Shown: piece by piece, positions 35,963 to 44,663 of the stretch
How positions within the stretch are numbered: position 1 is the first letter of the stretch
Layout of the letters: every line of letters begins with the position of its first letter
From: Rhodopirellula sp.
GTDB taxonomy: Bacteria; Planctomycetota; Planctomycetia; Pirellulales; Pirellulaceae
Reading direction: 5' to 3'
DNA length: 64,000 nucleotides
Assembly: GCA_002698965.1 (NCBI GenBank)
Contig: PAAT01000169.1
Span: 15,039-79,038, forward strand
Position numbers and translations under genes: made by a program
Notes under the pieces: generated by a model
What the model was told of the DNA's origin: nothing
Seen by the model: the letters and a program-made list of their open reading frames with translations, nothing else
Database searches by the model: none

Positions 35963-36841
35963 GTGTTGATTCAAGAAATATGGAGGCAGGAATATCCGTT
36001 TGAGTCTCAATGGCATCAATTGGCTGACGGTTGTCGAATGCATTTTGTCAGTGAAGGGTCTGGCGAGCCCGTTCTGATGATTCATGGTAATCCGACTTGG
36101 TCGTTTTACTATCGACACCTAGTTCAGGCTTTAGGTGACAGTCATCGGGCGATTGCTGTTGACCACATTGGTTGTGGCCTGAGCGACAAGCCACAACAGT
36201 ATGAATACTGTTTGGCACAGCATACTCAAAATTTGCTGTCGCTGATTGAGACACTGGATTTGTCATCGATTCATTTTGTAGTGCATGATTGGGGAGGAGC
36301 AATTGGCCTGGGAGTCGCAGCACAGATCGTTGAAAGAGTAAAAAGCTTAACCATCCTTAATACAGGTGCTTTTCCACCACCCTATATCCCGTGGCGTATT
36401 TATTCGCTGCGTGCACCAATTTTGGGCACCTTTGCGATTCGCGCACTGAATATGTTTGCGGGTCCTGCGGTGTCGATGGCAATGCATCGTAATCGTTTAT
36501 CAAAGATAGCACGTGCCGGTCTGCTCGCTCCATATAACAGCTGGCACAATCGAGTCGCAGTTAATGGGTTTGTAAAGGATATCCCTTTCTCCAAAAGCCA
36601 TCCGAGTCGTCAGACGCTACTTGGCGTAGAAGCGGGACTTTCAAAGTTAGCTGATAAACCGGTTCAGTTTATTTGGGGAATGAAGGACTGGTGCTTTAAT
36701 GCCAAATGTTTAGCGATTTTCAAAAAACACTTTCCGCAAGCCCGGAGTTTGGAAATTCCAGATGCTGGCCACTATGTTATGGAAGATGCTCGGAATGAAG
36801 TTGTTGGGGGTGTCCAGGCTTTTTTGAGGCAATTGTCATGA
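35963..36841 (+). CDS. Alpha/beta hydrolase, haloalkane dehalogenase/OleB-like
   Basis: A protein of 292 residues from the GTG at 35963, chosen because GGGGAG lies 5 nt upstream; an ATG at 35927 inside the SDR gene is the alternative. The oxyanion region HGNPTWSFYYRHL, the DHIGCGLSDKP loop, the nucleophile elbow VVHDWGGAIG (Asp then Trp), the acid in WGMKDWCF and the His in AGHYVMEDA are those of the haloalkane dehalogenase branch. The same residues occur in OleB beta-lactone decarboxylases of olefin synthesis, which I think is at least as likely, but no oleA or oleC is in the window. The stop overlaps the next start by 4 nt. Confidence 0.85.
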   Translation: MLIQEIWRQEYPFESQWHQLADGCRMHFVSEGSGEPVLMIHGNPTWSFYYRHLVQALGDSHRAIAVDHIGCGLSDKPQQYEYCLAQHTQNLLSLIETLDLSSIHFVVHDWGGAIGLGVAAQIVERVKSLTILNTGAFPPPYIPWRIYSLRAPILGTFAIRALNMFAGPAVSMAMHRNRLSKIARAGLLAPYNSWHNRVAVNGFVKDIPFSKSHPSRQTLLGVEAGLSKLADKPVQFIWGMKDWCFNAKCLAIFKKHFPQARSLEIPDAGHYVMEDARNEVVGGVQAFLRQLS

Positions 36842-37695
36842 GTTATGACAATCTGACATTGGGCCAAAAAGTGACACTTGCTTGCATGCTAGAAGTGTCT
36901 GCCCCTAAGCCCGGAAATGTTCATCGAGGAGCGGACTTTGAGGATCTTACATTTTATGATTTCATTCAAAGTGCTGTTGCCATTGGTTCGGTCTTTGAAC
37001 GACATCAAGTACTTTCACTGGGGCAGTTAGTCTTTGCGGCTGTGGAAGCCACGCGATCGGTGGTGTCAACCAATACAAATCTGGGACTGATTCTTTTAAT
37101 GGCTCCTTTGGCAAAGGCGGGTACTCCAGATTCAGAAGGGGTTCGGGCCGTGCTAACGGAACTGCAACCTGAAGATGCTGAACTCGTCTATTTGGCAATA
37201 AACAGTGCTAAAGCGGGTGGTTTGGGGGACGTTGTTGAAATGGACGTGGCAGAGCGTGCTCCCAAGTCATTGCTCGCTGCCATGGAACATGCCAGCGAAC
37301 GAGATTTCATCGCGGCTCAATACGTCAATGGCTTTGATGATATACTTTCTGTTGCAGCTCCAAAGCTGTACCAGAATCAGCAGGCGGGGCTTTCACAGAT
37401 CGATGCGATTGTGCGGACCCATGTGGAACTGATGAGCCTTTATCCGGATACCCTGATCGCGCGGAAGTGTGGTGATGAGGTGGCACGTGAATCAGCATCC
37501 CGGGCTGGCTTCGTGCTTGAACAAGTTTCCAACGGGGAGGATGAATACCTTGTAGCGTTGGCAGATTTCGACTTTTGGCTGCGTGCCGATCAGCATCGTC
37601 GAAATCCCGGAACGACGGCGGATATCATCGGAGCGGCTCTTCTTATAGGCTTAATGGAAGGTTGGTTGGCCCCCCCCGTTCAAACTCAGATATAA
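36838..37695 (+). CDS. CitG-family (triphosphoribosyl-dephospho-CoA synthase-like) protein
   Basis: A 285-residue protein of the CitG/MdcB family (COG1767). The N-terminal ACMLEVSAPKPGNVHRGADF and the STNTNLGLILLMAPLA segment are the family's nucleotide-binding signatures. True CitG makes the citrate lyase prosthetic group precursor, but no citrate lyase gene is near. Homologues also occur in tetrahydromethanopterin-linked C1 gene clusters, which planctomycetes carry; the PTPS gene 10 nt downstream makes a pterin-related role plausible (inference). A run of eight C at 37670-37677 lies near the 3' end. Translation is coupled to the hydrolase by ATGA. Confidence 0.85.
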   Translation: MSYDNLTLGQKVTLACMLEVSAPKPGNVHRGADFEDLTFYDFIQSAVAIGSVFERHQVLSLGQLVFAAVEATRSVVSTNTNLGLILLMAPLAKAGTPDSEGVRAVLTELQPEDAELVYLAINSAKAGGLGDVVEMDVAERAPKSLLAAMEHASERDFIAAQYVNGFDDILSVAAPKLYQNQQAGLSQIDAIVRTHVELMSLYPDTLIARKCGDEVARESASRAGFVLEQVSNGEDEYLVALADFDFWLRADQHRRNPGTTADIIGAALLIGLMEGWLAPPVQTQI

Positions 37696-37705
37696 GGCGT
37701 TAATT

Positions 37706-38212
37706 ATGGCAAAGAGCTATCGAGTGAAGTTAGAAAAAGAGCATCTCATTTTTAGTGCGGCTCACTTTATTACGTTTGCAGATAATATTTGCGAGCGTAT
37801 TCATGGTCATAACTATCGAGTTTACGCAGAAGTTCAGGCTCCACTCGATGGAAATCAGTATGTGATCGACTTTATTGCTTTGCGAGATACTTTGAAGGAA
37901 ATCACCGGGGCCTTAGATCACCACGTTCTGTTGCCCATGGCTCATGAGCAAATTAAGGTCACGCCTGATCACAAGGAAGTGCTAGTGACCTTTGAAGAAC
38001 GACGATGGATTTTCCCTCTGGATGATTGCGTATTGCTCCCCCTATCCAATACTACGGCAGAATTGCTGGCTGACTATATTGCTACCGAATTGGTCAAGCG
38101 ATTGTCAGCGAAAGGGCTCATTCACATTGATCAACTTGAGATTGGCGTGGATGAAAATGAAGGACAATGGGGCGTCGTAACCCGGACTGGCGACGATTTG
38201 AAGCTAGTATGA
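37706..38212 (+). CDS. 6-pyruvoyltetrahydropterin synthase/QueD family protein (PTPS-I/III type)
   Basis: A 168-residue T-fold enzyme. Zinc ligands are H20 (FSAAHF) and H33, H35. The active-site motif reads C29-E30-R-I-H-G-H, i.e. CExxHGH, the pattern described for dual-function PTPS-I/III proteins that can make 6-carboxytetrahydropterin (queuosine) and also replace FolB in folate synthesis. The catalytic NTTAELLADYIA segment is present. An insertion of ~25 residues (~85-110) is longer than in E. coli QueD. It is preceded by the CitG-like gene (10 nt) and followed by mutS (68 nt). Confidence 0.9.
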   Translation: MAKSYRVKLEKEHLIFSAAHFITFADNICERIHGHNYRVYAEVQAPLDGNQYVIDFIALRDTLKEITGALDHHVLLPMAHEQIKVTPDHKEVLVTFEERRWIFPLDDCVLLPLSNTTAELLADYIATELVKRLSAKGLIHIDQLEIGVDENEGQWGVVTRTGDDLKLV

Positions 38213-38280
38213 GTCTTAAGAGAGTGGTTTTCGCTTACGTATGATGGAAAAAAGTGTCGCAATAGGTAAAATTTGCTGCT

Positions 38281-40902
38281 ATGGCTAAGACACCAATGAT
38301 GCAGCAGTACGATGAAGCCAAAGCAATCGCCGGCGATGCTTTGTTGCTTTTCCGCATGGGAGACTTCTATGAACTTTTTCATGAAGATGCTCGCATTGCT
38401 TCCCGTGAACTCGGGCTCTCGTTGACGAGTCGTGATAAAGGGGAAAATCCGGTTCCAATGGCGGGTTTTCCCCATCATCAACTTGAACCTTATCTTAGTC
38501 GGTTAATTAATGCTGGATTTCGCGCCGCTGTTTGCGAACAGGTTCAGGATCCTAAAGAAGCTAAAGGACTGGTTAAACGAGAGATCGCACGGATCGTTTC
38601 TCCCGGTACGCTTACCGATGACGCCATGTTGGATCCTCGTGAAAGCAATTACTTACTTGCTTTAGTGCCTGACGTAAGTCAGGGAGGTGCTAGAGATAAG
38701 CTGATCGAAGAGCCCGGGGATCAGCAAGTGGGCTTTGCTTGGGCAGATTTGTCTACAGGACGATTTCAGGCCTCGGTCTTTCGGATGTCAGAATTAGCCG
38801 ACCAATTGGTAAGAATTGGACCAGCTGAAGTGCTTGTTGATGAAGAAGCAGACTGTGTTCCTGAATACTTAACGGATCAATTCATGTTGACGAGGCGACC
38901 GGTCTGGGCTTTTGGACTGGATAGTGCAAAGACTTTACTTTCAAAACAGTTTGGAACGAAACATTTAGATGGATTTGGTTTCACTAATGACGACAATCCG
39001 GCGATTAGGGCAGCAGGAGCCTTGCTGGATTACCTTGTTGAAACGCAAAAGAGTTCACTCGACCACTTTGAAAGTCTGTTACCGTATCGTACTGGTAGTA
39101 CTCTGGAGATTGATGAGGCGACCAGACGCAGTTTGGAAATCACTAAGACGTTGCGAGACGGAAGCCGGGATGGCTCTTTGTTGTCTGTGATTGACAGGAC
39201 AGTGACCGCGATGGGCTCCCGTTTGCTTGCCGATTGGATCTCGAATCCGCTGACGAACCAACATGATATCGAGTGTCGTCACGACAGTGTTGAGGAACTG
39301 ACAAAAGAGAACCGGCTACGAGACACTTTGCGTGAGAAATTGCGAGAAGTTTATGACATTGAACGTTTGCTAGCCCGGGTTTCCACCGGACGAGCCAGCC
39401 CTCGTGATCTTGCTCATATTGGTAGAACATTGCGTCAGTTACCTCCATTGAAGGACGTTGTCAATGATCGCCAAAGTGCTTTGTTAAAGCTTGCTTATGA
39501 TTCGATCGATTTATGCCCCGAGTTATGTGAGTCACTTGAATCTGCGTTGGTGGATGATTGCCCGTTGTTAGCCCGAGACGGTGGGTTGATTCGTGACGGT
39601 TACAGTGAAGAATTGGATGAACTGCGGAAATTGGCGGCGGGGGGAAAGCAATGGATTGCTGAGTATCAGTCTCGTGAAGCTGAACGCATCGGAGTGACCA
39701 ACCTCAAGGTTGGCTTCAATAAAGTATTTGGTTATTACCTGGAACTTAGTAACGCAAATAAAGATAAGGCACCAGAAGAGTATATACGTAAACAGACATT
39801 GAAAAATGCAGAGCGTTACATTACTCCCGAGTTGAAGGAATACGAAGAAGCAGTGCTCAGTAGCGACGACAAAGCTAAAGTGCTTGAGTACGAATTGTTT
39901 CTTGCGATTCGCGATCAGGTTCATGAAGCTCAGGGGCAGTTGAAACGAACGGCAGATCAATTGGCTAGTCTAGACGTGCTTCAGGCTTTGGCCGAGTTGG
40001 CAGTTCTGCGTGGCTACTGCAGACCTGTAATGCAGAAAGATCCAGTCTTGGAGATCCGTGGAGGACGACACCCGGTATTAGATATCACAGAGCCAGATGG
40101 CACCTTTGTTCCCAATGATACAGTAGCAGATCATGACGATAAGAACCTACTGTTAATTACTGGGCCGAATATGGCTGGTAAAAGTACGTACATCAGACAG
40201 GTCGCCCTGATTACGCTCATGGCTCAGGTGGGTAGTTTTGTGCCTGCCACATCTGCGGTCATCGGAATCGCAGATCGCATCTTTGCTCGAGTAGGAGCCA
40301 GTGATGAGTTGTCGCGCGGCCAATCGACGTTCATGGTGGAAATGACCGAGACCGCTCGAATCCTCAATACAGCGACCAAACGAAGTCTGATTATCCTTGA
40401 TGAGATCGGACGCGGTACGAGTACCTATGATGGCGTTTCGCTGGCATGGGCTATTGTTGAGTTTATTCACGAGAAGTTGCAGGCTCGAACACTGTTTGCA
40501 ACCCACTACCATGAACTAACCGATCTCTCATTGACACTTGAACGCCTTACAAATCTGAATGTGTCGGTGAAAGAATGGGAGGATAATGTCGTCTTCTTGC
40601 ATAAGATCGTAGAAGGATCAGCAGATAAAAGCTATGGGATTCATGTGGCCAAATTGGCCGGAGTTCCACGCTCGGTCAATGATCGAGCAACAGAGATCTT
40701 GGGCCAGTTAGAAGCATCTCATGGTGGAGGTGAAATTGCGATTTCAAGTGCAAGTCGTTCAAGCGATAGCCAAATGTCGTTGTTCGGAGGGCAGGAGCAT
40801 CCTCTTCTAGATCATATTCGTGAAATAGATTTGAATCATCTTACACCGATGCAAGCCATTGTTCTTATCCAGAAGTGGCAAACTTCACTCCAGGACGATT
40901 AG
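38281..40902 (+). CDS. mutS: DNA mismatch repair protein MutS
   Basis: An 873-residue MutS1. The mismatch-binding Phe-x-Glu is in MGDFYELFHEDA near residues 22-33. Connector, lever and clamp domains follow (the clamp segment GVTNLKVGFNKVFGYYLEL). The ATPase has Walker A GPNMAGKST (~628-636) and Walker B with signature LIILDEIGRGTSTYDG (~702-717), plus the conserved FATHYHELTDL. The C-terminus ends with a short tail that may bind MutL or form oligomers. It is full length and the last gene of the hflX-led run; a convergent gene ends 5 nt beyond its stop. Confidence 0.97.
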   Translation: MAKTPMMQQYDEAKAIAGDALLLFRMGDFYELFHEDARIASRELGLSLTSRDKGENPVPMAGFPHHQLEPYLSRLINAGFRAAVCEQVQDPKEAKGLVKREIARIVSPGTLTDDAMLDPRESNYLLALVPDVSQGGARDKLIEEPGDQQVGFAWADLSTGRFQASVFRMSELADQLVRIGPAEVLVDEEADCVPEYLTDQFMLTRRPVWAFGLDSAKTLLSKQFGTKHLDGFGFTNDDNPAIRAAGALLDYLVETQKSSLDHFESLLPYRTGSTLEIDEATRRSLEITKTLRDGSRDGSLLSVIDRTVTAMGSRLLADWISNPLTNQHDIECRHDSVEELTKENRLRDTLREKLREVYDIERLLARVSTGRASPRDLAHIGRTLRQLPPLKDVVNDRQSALLKLAYDSIDLCPELCESLESALVDDCPLLARDGGLIRDGYSEELDELRKLAAGGKQWIAEYQSREAERIGVTNLKVGFNKVFGYYLELSNANKDKAPEEYIRKQTLKNAERYITPELKEYEEAVLSSDDKAKVLEYELFLAIRDQVHEAQGQLKRTADQLASLDVLQALAELAVLRGYCRPVMQKDPVLEIRGGRHPVLDITEPDGTFVPNDTVADHDDKNLLLITGPNMAGKSTYIRQVALITLMAQVGSFVPATSAVIGIADRIFARVGASDELSRGQSTFMVEMTETARILNTATKRSLIILDEIGRGTSTYDGVSLAWAIVEFIHEKLQARTLFATHYHELTDLSLTLERLTNLNVSVKEWEDNVVFLHKIVEGSADKSYGIHVAKLAGVPRSVNDRATEILGQLEASHGGGEIAISSASRSSDSQMSLFGGQEHPLLDHIREIDLNHLTPMQAIVLIQKWQTSLQDD

Positions 40903-40907
40903 TACTT

Positions 40908-42413
40908 CTAAAATGCGAAAACAGTATAGCTGGACCAGATGACGGTCCAGCATAGGCAGGCGAGCATGGCTGAATTTGTCGAGATGCCTGATTGATTTGA
41001 AACGATATTGTGCATCCCCATGCCAGCATAAATCATCATCAGTGGTAAGATGGGAGCAGTAAAGCGTTCACCCGCGGCGATGGGGACGTACCATGCAAAT
41101 ACTAGAATGCTGGCAGTAATAAGTGACAGAACAAAAATCTGCATGGATCGCTCTAGATGTAGCACAGCCAGTACCATTAGTAGCAGAATGAAGACGCCAG
41201 CCAAGACTCGGCTTTCGCCTAAAGGACTTGGGCCTAGAGACCTTGTGAAGATGAAAGTTTCCCAGCCAATTCCTTTGATCTCACGTTGAATCAAATCGCT
41301 AATGGAGTGTCGTTTAAGAAATTCACGGCGTACTTCTGCCAATGAATCTGAGGCAGACAATGTGGCTTGTATTTCAGGTTCAGTGGGGAACTCGTCCATG
41401 TAAAGGAAGTAGGAATTTACGTTGAATGTTGGTGATCCATAGACCACGGTATTGCGTACAAGCAACGGATGGGCTGTGATCAACCACCCCCCGATGACAA
41501 CGGCCATGGCTGTCAACGCGGCACGCGTTTTTTGGCCTGGGGAGGTGGCCAGTTGATGTGTAATTCCAAACGTACCGGCTGCCAGTGTCACTCCGCATAG
41601 GAACAATAACCCCGTGCCTTTGGTTAAATAAGCTAGTCCCATGAGGAGTCCGGCAGCCAGCCAGCAAATGTGTGCTCGTTTTGTTGTTCTACTTTTCAAT
41701 GCCTGGTCGGTCGAGATCCACGTCGTCGTAACAAATAGCGTTAGCCAGGCTTCACACGTGGCAAGTCCCGAGAAATAAGAAAATGCATGATTGGTAGCGA
41801 GTAGTGTGGCAGTGATCGCAGCAATACGCCAGTGATAAACTTTAATGAGGTAGACCGTGATGAGAAGAAAGGTGGCAACCGTAGCTGAGAAACTGAGAGC
41901 TTTTCCGAAGGTTAAATTAGGAGAGAGTGAAAGTAGACTGATATAGAAAGGATGCTGATTGGCTTGGATATATTGGCCTGAGTAGAGTTCGCTTAGTAAT
42001 TGCAGAACCCCTCCATTCTGTTGGGTTTCTGAAGCAAAGCGGAGGAATGCTGCCGGGTCACCATGTGTGTCTTCGATGAGAATAGCGTGATAGGTAGAAG
42101 TCAGAGACAGAAATCCGATGGCAGCTACGACTAATACTAATATTGCCATGGGGGGGATGGGTTTATTGTCCTCCCTGGATGGTTTGCTGAATTCATAAAC
42201 CCGTCTTTGGATTTGTTCAAGTCCTTTTGGGGACATCCAAGTAACATAGGTTGTCCCAATCAATAATAAGACACAAGAGATCGTGATGAATGCTACTAGT
42301 GGTCGTCGTGTAATGCCGTTTAAACCAAAGTGTGTTCCAATGGTGTAGAGAGCCATGATTAGGGCAAACCCTAATATGATGCTAACAAGCCTGATGTGTT
42401 TGGACGGTCTCAT
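40908..42413 (-). CDS. GT39/ArnT-like membrane glycosyltransferase
   Basis: A 501-residue protein with about ten or more hydrophobic helices. After two N-terminal helices the first large loop holds IEDTHGDPAAFLRFASETQ and QANQHPFYISLLSL, the arrangement of the catalytic loop in GT-C glycosyltransferases (PMT/ArnT type), where an acidic residue accepts the donor. The ATHAFSYFSG and TCEAWLTLF helix pair also fits. It likely moves a sugar from a polyprenyl-phosphate donor; acceptor unknown. The ATG overlaps the upstream stop by 4 nt (ATGA), coupling it to the fused spermidine-synthase-like gene. Confidence 0.75.
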   Translation of the reverse strand: MRPSKHIRLVSIILGFALIMALYTIGTHFGLNGITRRPLVAFITISCVLLLIGTTYVTWMSPKGLEQIQRRVYEFSKPSREDNKPIPPMAILVLVVAAIGFLSLTSTYHAILIEDTHGDPAAFLRFASETQQNGGVLQLLSELYSGQYIQANQHPFYISLLSLSPNLTFGKALSFSATVATFLLITVYLIKVYHWRIAAITATLLATNHAFSYFSGLATCEAWLTLFVTTTWISTDQALKSRTTKRAHICWLAAGLLMGLAYLTKGTGLLFLCGVTLAAGTFGITHQLATSPGQKTRAALTAMAVVIGGWLITAHPLLVRNTVVYGSPTFNVNSYFLYMDEFPTEPEIQATLSASDSLAEVRREFLKRHSISDLIQREIKGIGWETFIFTRSLGPSPLGESRVLAGVFILLLMVLAVLHLERSMQIFVLSLITASILVFAWYVPIAAGERFTAPILPLMMIYAGMGMHNIVSNQSGISTNSAMLACLCWTVIWSSYTVFAF

Positions 42414-44500
42414 TTTATGATTTGCAATAGATTGCTATAGTGATCAGTCCAGGGCGAAATCTGTTTTATGTTTGTAGGTTGGATCGCGCTGGTTTGTTCG
42501 TCCAACATCGCTGTAAACTGGGTGTTTGTTGAAAAGATTCCCCATTGGGCGTCAAACGTGTCTTCCTTTCCCGTAGAGTTGATTACTCGAAATGATAGAT
42601 CGTGATGTTGAGCAATACCGAATAATACCGGAGTTAAATCAAGATGGTTATTGCTTATGTGTACACAAATCACGCCATCTCTTCTGAGACGATCCAGGTA
42701 GACGTCGAAGGCTTCCAGAGTCAGCAGGTGAACCGGTATGGCATCGCTGCTAAAGGCGTCGAGGATCAAAAGATCTGTCGAATTGGATGGTAAAGACTGG
42801 ATTCCCATACGGCCGTCTACTGCAATGGTCTCGATATTAGTTGGTGACTTTTCTAAATAACTAAAATGTGTTTGGGCTATTTCAATGACATCCGGATTAA
42901 TTTCATAGAATCGGAGGACGTCACCGCGTCGCGCATAGACACTGAGCGTTCCGACACCCAGGCCAACGGCTGTAATATCTTTATCGGCTCGATCTTCCAG
43001 TACTTTGAAGACCTGACCGATACCAGAGTTTAAACCATAATAGGTTGTTGGTTTGATTGATAAAGAGTCGTCGATAATCTGTGAGCCATGCACAACTCGA
43101 CCATGACGCAATTCAAGATATTGCTTACCTGGGTCATGAGCGTATGTTCTTGGGCTGACCTGTAACGTACCGTAGAAACTGCGTGTGGCAATTGCCGCTT
43201 GATTTTGGGTCATTTGCCACTGGCTTAAAACTACTAATCCAAAGGCTAACCCTACGGGAATCACGACAGTTAATTGCAGGACGCCGTTTTTGTTCAGTAC
43301 TTGTTTTACTAAGATCAGGCCCGCCAGAGTGAAGGTGGTAATCAGCCCCAGGTGATACTCGTGGTATTGTGAGAAGATAAGAGGGCAGACGACCGAAACA
43401 AAGAATCCTCCGAAGGCTCCACCGATGGAGACGCAGAGGTAGTAAAACGTTAGGTGCTGTTTGTCAGGACGTAAACGGAACAACTCTCCATGACAAGTCA
43501 TGCAGATAAGGAAGAAGACAATGGCCACCATGGTTGTGTAAACAATCACGTTTTCGGCGATACTTTGGAAAAGAGGTGTCCCCAGATAGTTATCTGCTGT
43601 TTCACGGATGTAATATAGGCTCAGGACAAGAATCCCTGTGGCTGTAGCAGTTGCAAAGCTTTTACGGAAGTACCACTTTGAATTGTCGAAGGCAATGATA
43701 AAGCTGAAGAGGTATATCGCCAGTGGCAGAATCCAAAGAAATGGTATCACAGCGACGTCTTGGGTTAGCTGGTCAGTCACTGCCAGCAATAGTGTTGAAG
43801 CTAAAGCCGCGAGGCCAGTCCACTTTAAGGCCTGTTTAATGTTAGGGGCTGGTTTGACGACAGTCTTGGGGGACTCACTCTCGACTTTCGTGCTCCCTCC
43901 TAGCTGAATGCATTGCCATCCGAGTGCTCCAAGGGACAACGCGAAGAGCAGGTAGCCCAAAGACCAGACTTGACTCTGAGTTGGAATGTCGAGGTAGACT
44001 TCCATCAGGAAAGGGTAGGTGATTAGTGCTGTTAGTGAGCCGATATTGGAAAGTGAATAAAGCCGATAGGGAGTCCCTTGCCCCTGGGTGAGTCCGTACC
44101 AACTTTGAACGAGAGGGCCTGTGGTTGATAAAACAAAATAGGGAAGTCCAACTGTTGCCAGTAGGAGGAGAAGAATGGTAGGGATGGGGTGTGCAGAAGC
44201 TTTTGTTGCCTCAGGGGCAGCAAAGGAAAGTGGTAGAAAGACACAGGCACTGAGTACAAGCATAGTGTGTATTTTGAACTGGCGTTGAATTGGCCAGCGA
44301 CTCATGAGGTGAGCATAGCAATAGCCTGCCACGAGTATCGTTTGGAAAAACAGCATGCTGGTTGTCCAGACGCTCGATGCCCCTCCGAACCAGGAAAGGA
44401 TTGCTTTACTTGCCATCGGTTGAACCTGGAACAGCAGCAGAGCACTACTGAGAATAGTGATAGCAGACCATCTTGAAATCGCTTTGTTTGCTGCAGCCAT
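42410..44500 (-). CDS. Membrane-fused spermidine synthase-like protein
   Basis: A 696-residue fusion. The first ~430 residues are about twelve membrane helices, beginning LLLFQVQPMASKAILSWFGG, a segment characteristic of membrane-fused spermidine synthase-like proteins. Residues ~440-690 form a SpeE-like Rossmann domain: AVGLGVGTLSVYARRGD, FYEINPDVIEIA, and LLILDAFSSDAIPVHLLTLEAF. The DAFSSDAIP block lies at the position of the aminopropyltransferase catalytic Asp. Whether it makes polyamines is unknown; such fusions are common and uncharacterised in this phylum. It is coupled to the downstream glycosyltransferase. Confidence 0.88.
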   Translation of the reverse strand: MAAANKAISRWSAITILSSALLLFQVQPMASKAILSWFGGASSVWTTSMLFFQTILVAGYCYAHLMSRWPIQRQFKIHTMLVLSACVFLPLSFAAPEATKASAHPIPTILLLLLATVGLPYFVLSTTGPLVQSWYGLTQGQGTPYRLYSLSNIGSLTALITYPFLMEVYLDIPTQSQVWSLGYLLFALSLGALGWQCIQLGGSTKVESESPKTVVKPAPNIKQALKWTGLAALASTLLLAVTDQLTQDVAVIPFLWILPLAIYLFSFIIAFDNSKWYFRKSFATATATGILVLSLYYIRETADNYLGTPLFQSIAENVIVYTTMVAIVFFLICMTCHGELFRLRPDKQHLTFYYLCVSIGGAFGGFFVSVVCPLIFSQYHEYHLGLITTFTLAGLILVKQVLNKNGVLQLTVVIPVGLAFGLVVLSQWQMTQNQAAIATRSFYGTLQVSPRTYAHDPGKQYLELRHGRVVHGSQIIDDSLSIKPTTYYGLNSGIGQVFKVLEDRADKDITAVGLGVGTLSVYARRGDVLRFYEINPDVIEIAQTHFSYLEKSPTNIETIAVDGRMGIQSLPSNSTDLLILDAFSSDAIPVHLLTLEAFDVYLDRLRRDGVICVHISNNHLDLTPVLFGIAQHHDLSFRVINSTGKEDTFDAQWGIFSTNTQFTAMLDEQTSAIQPTNIKQISPWTDHYSNLLQIIK

Positions 44501-44559
44501 TGGGTTGCGGGTTCAGTAAATAGAGTAAGCAAAGGTTTGCGGTCTTTGCGTAATTCATT

Positions 44560-44635
44560 GGTTAGGCCTACGCCTACCCTAGATATCGGCTAGATGCCTG
44601 CCGTACTTCACGGCTAACCCATCCACACAGGATGG
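44560..44635. other. Densely structured intergenic element
   Basis: Between the YdeP-type gene and the spermidine synthase-like gene, 76 nt hold several inverted repeats: an outer GGTTA (44560-44564) with TAACC (44615-44619), a 5-bp GCCGT/ACGGC hairpin (44600-44614), a CTAG/CTAG pair, and a 6-bp CCATCC/GGATGG hairpin (44619-44635). It resembles a multi-branched RNA or a palindromic repeat. It is not a tRNA: no acceptor stem or T-arm fits. No T-tract supports a terminator. Confidence 0.35.
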
Positions 44636-44663
44636 TTCAAGTCATCGTGTTCTGTTTGGGATT

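Noticed and set aside
36838-37695. Annotation as citrate lyase prosthetic-group synthase
   Set aside because: No citrate or malonate lyase genes are near, so only family membership is stated.
44617-44660. Possible tRNA T-arm (GGTTCAAGTC)
   Set aside because: No 5-bp T-stem, anticodon arm or acceptor stem can be formed around it.
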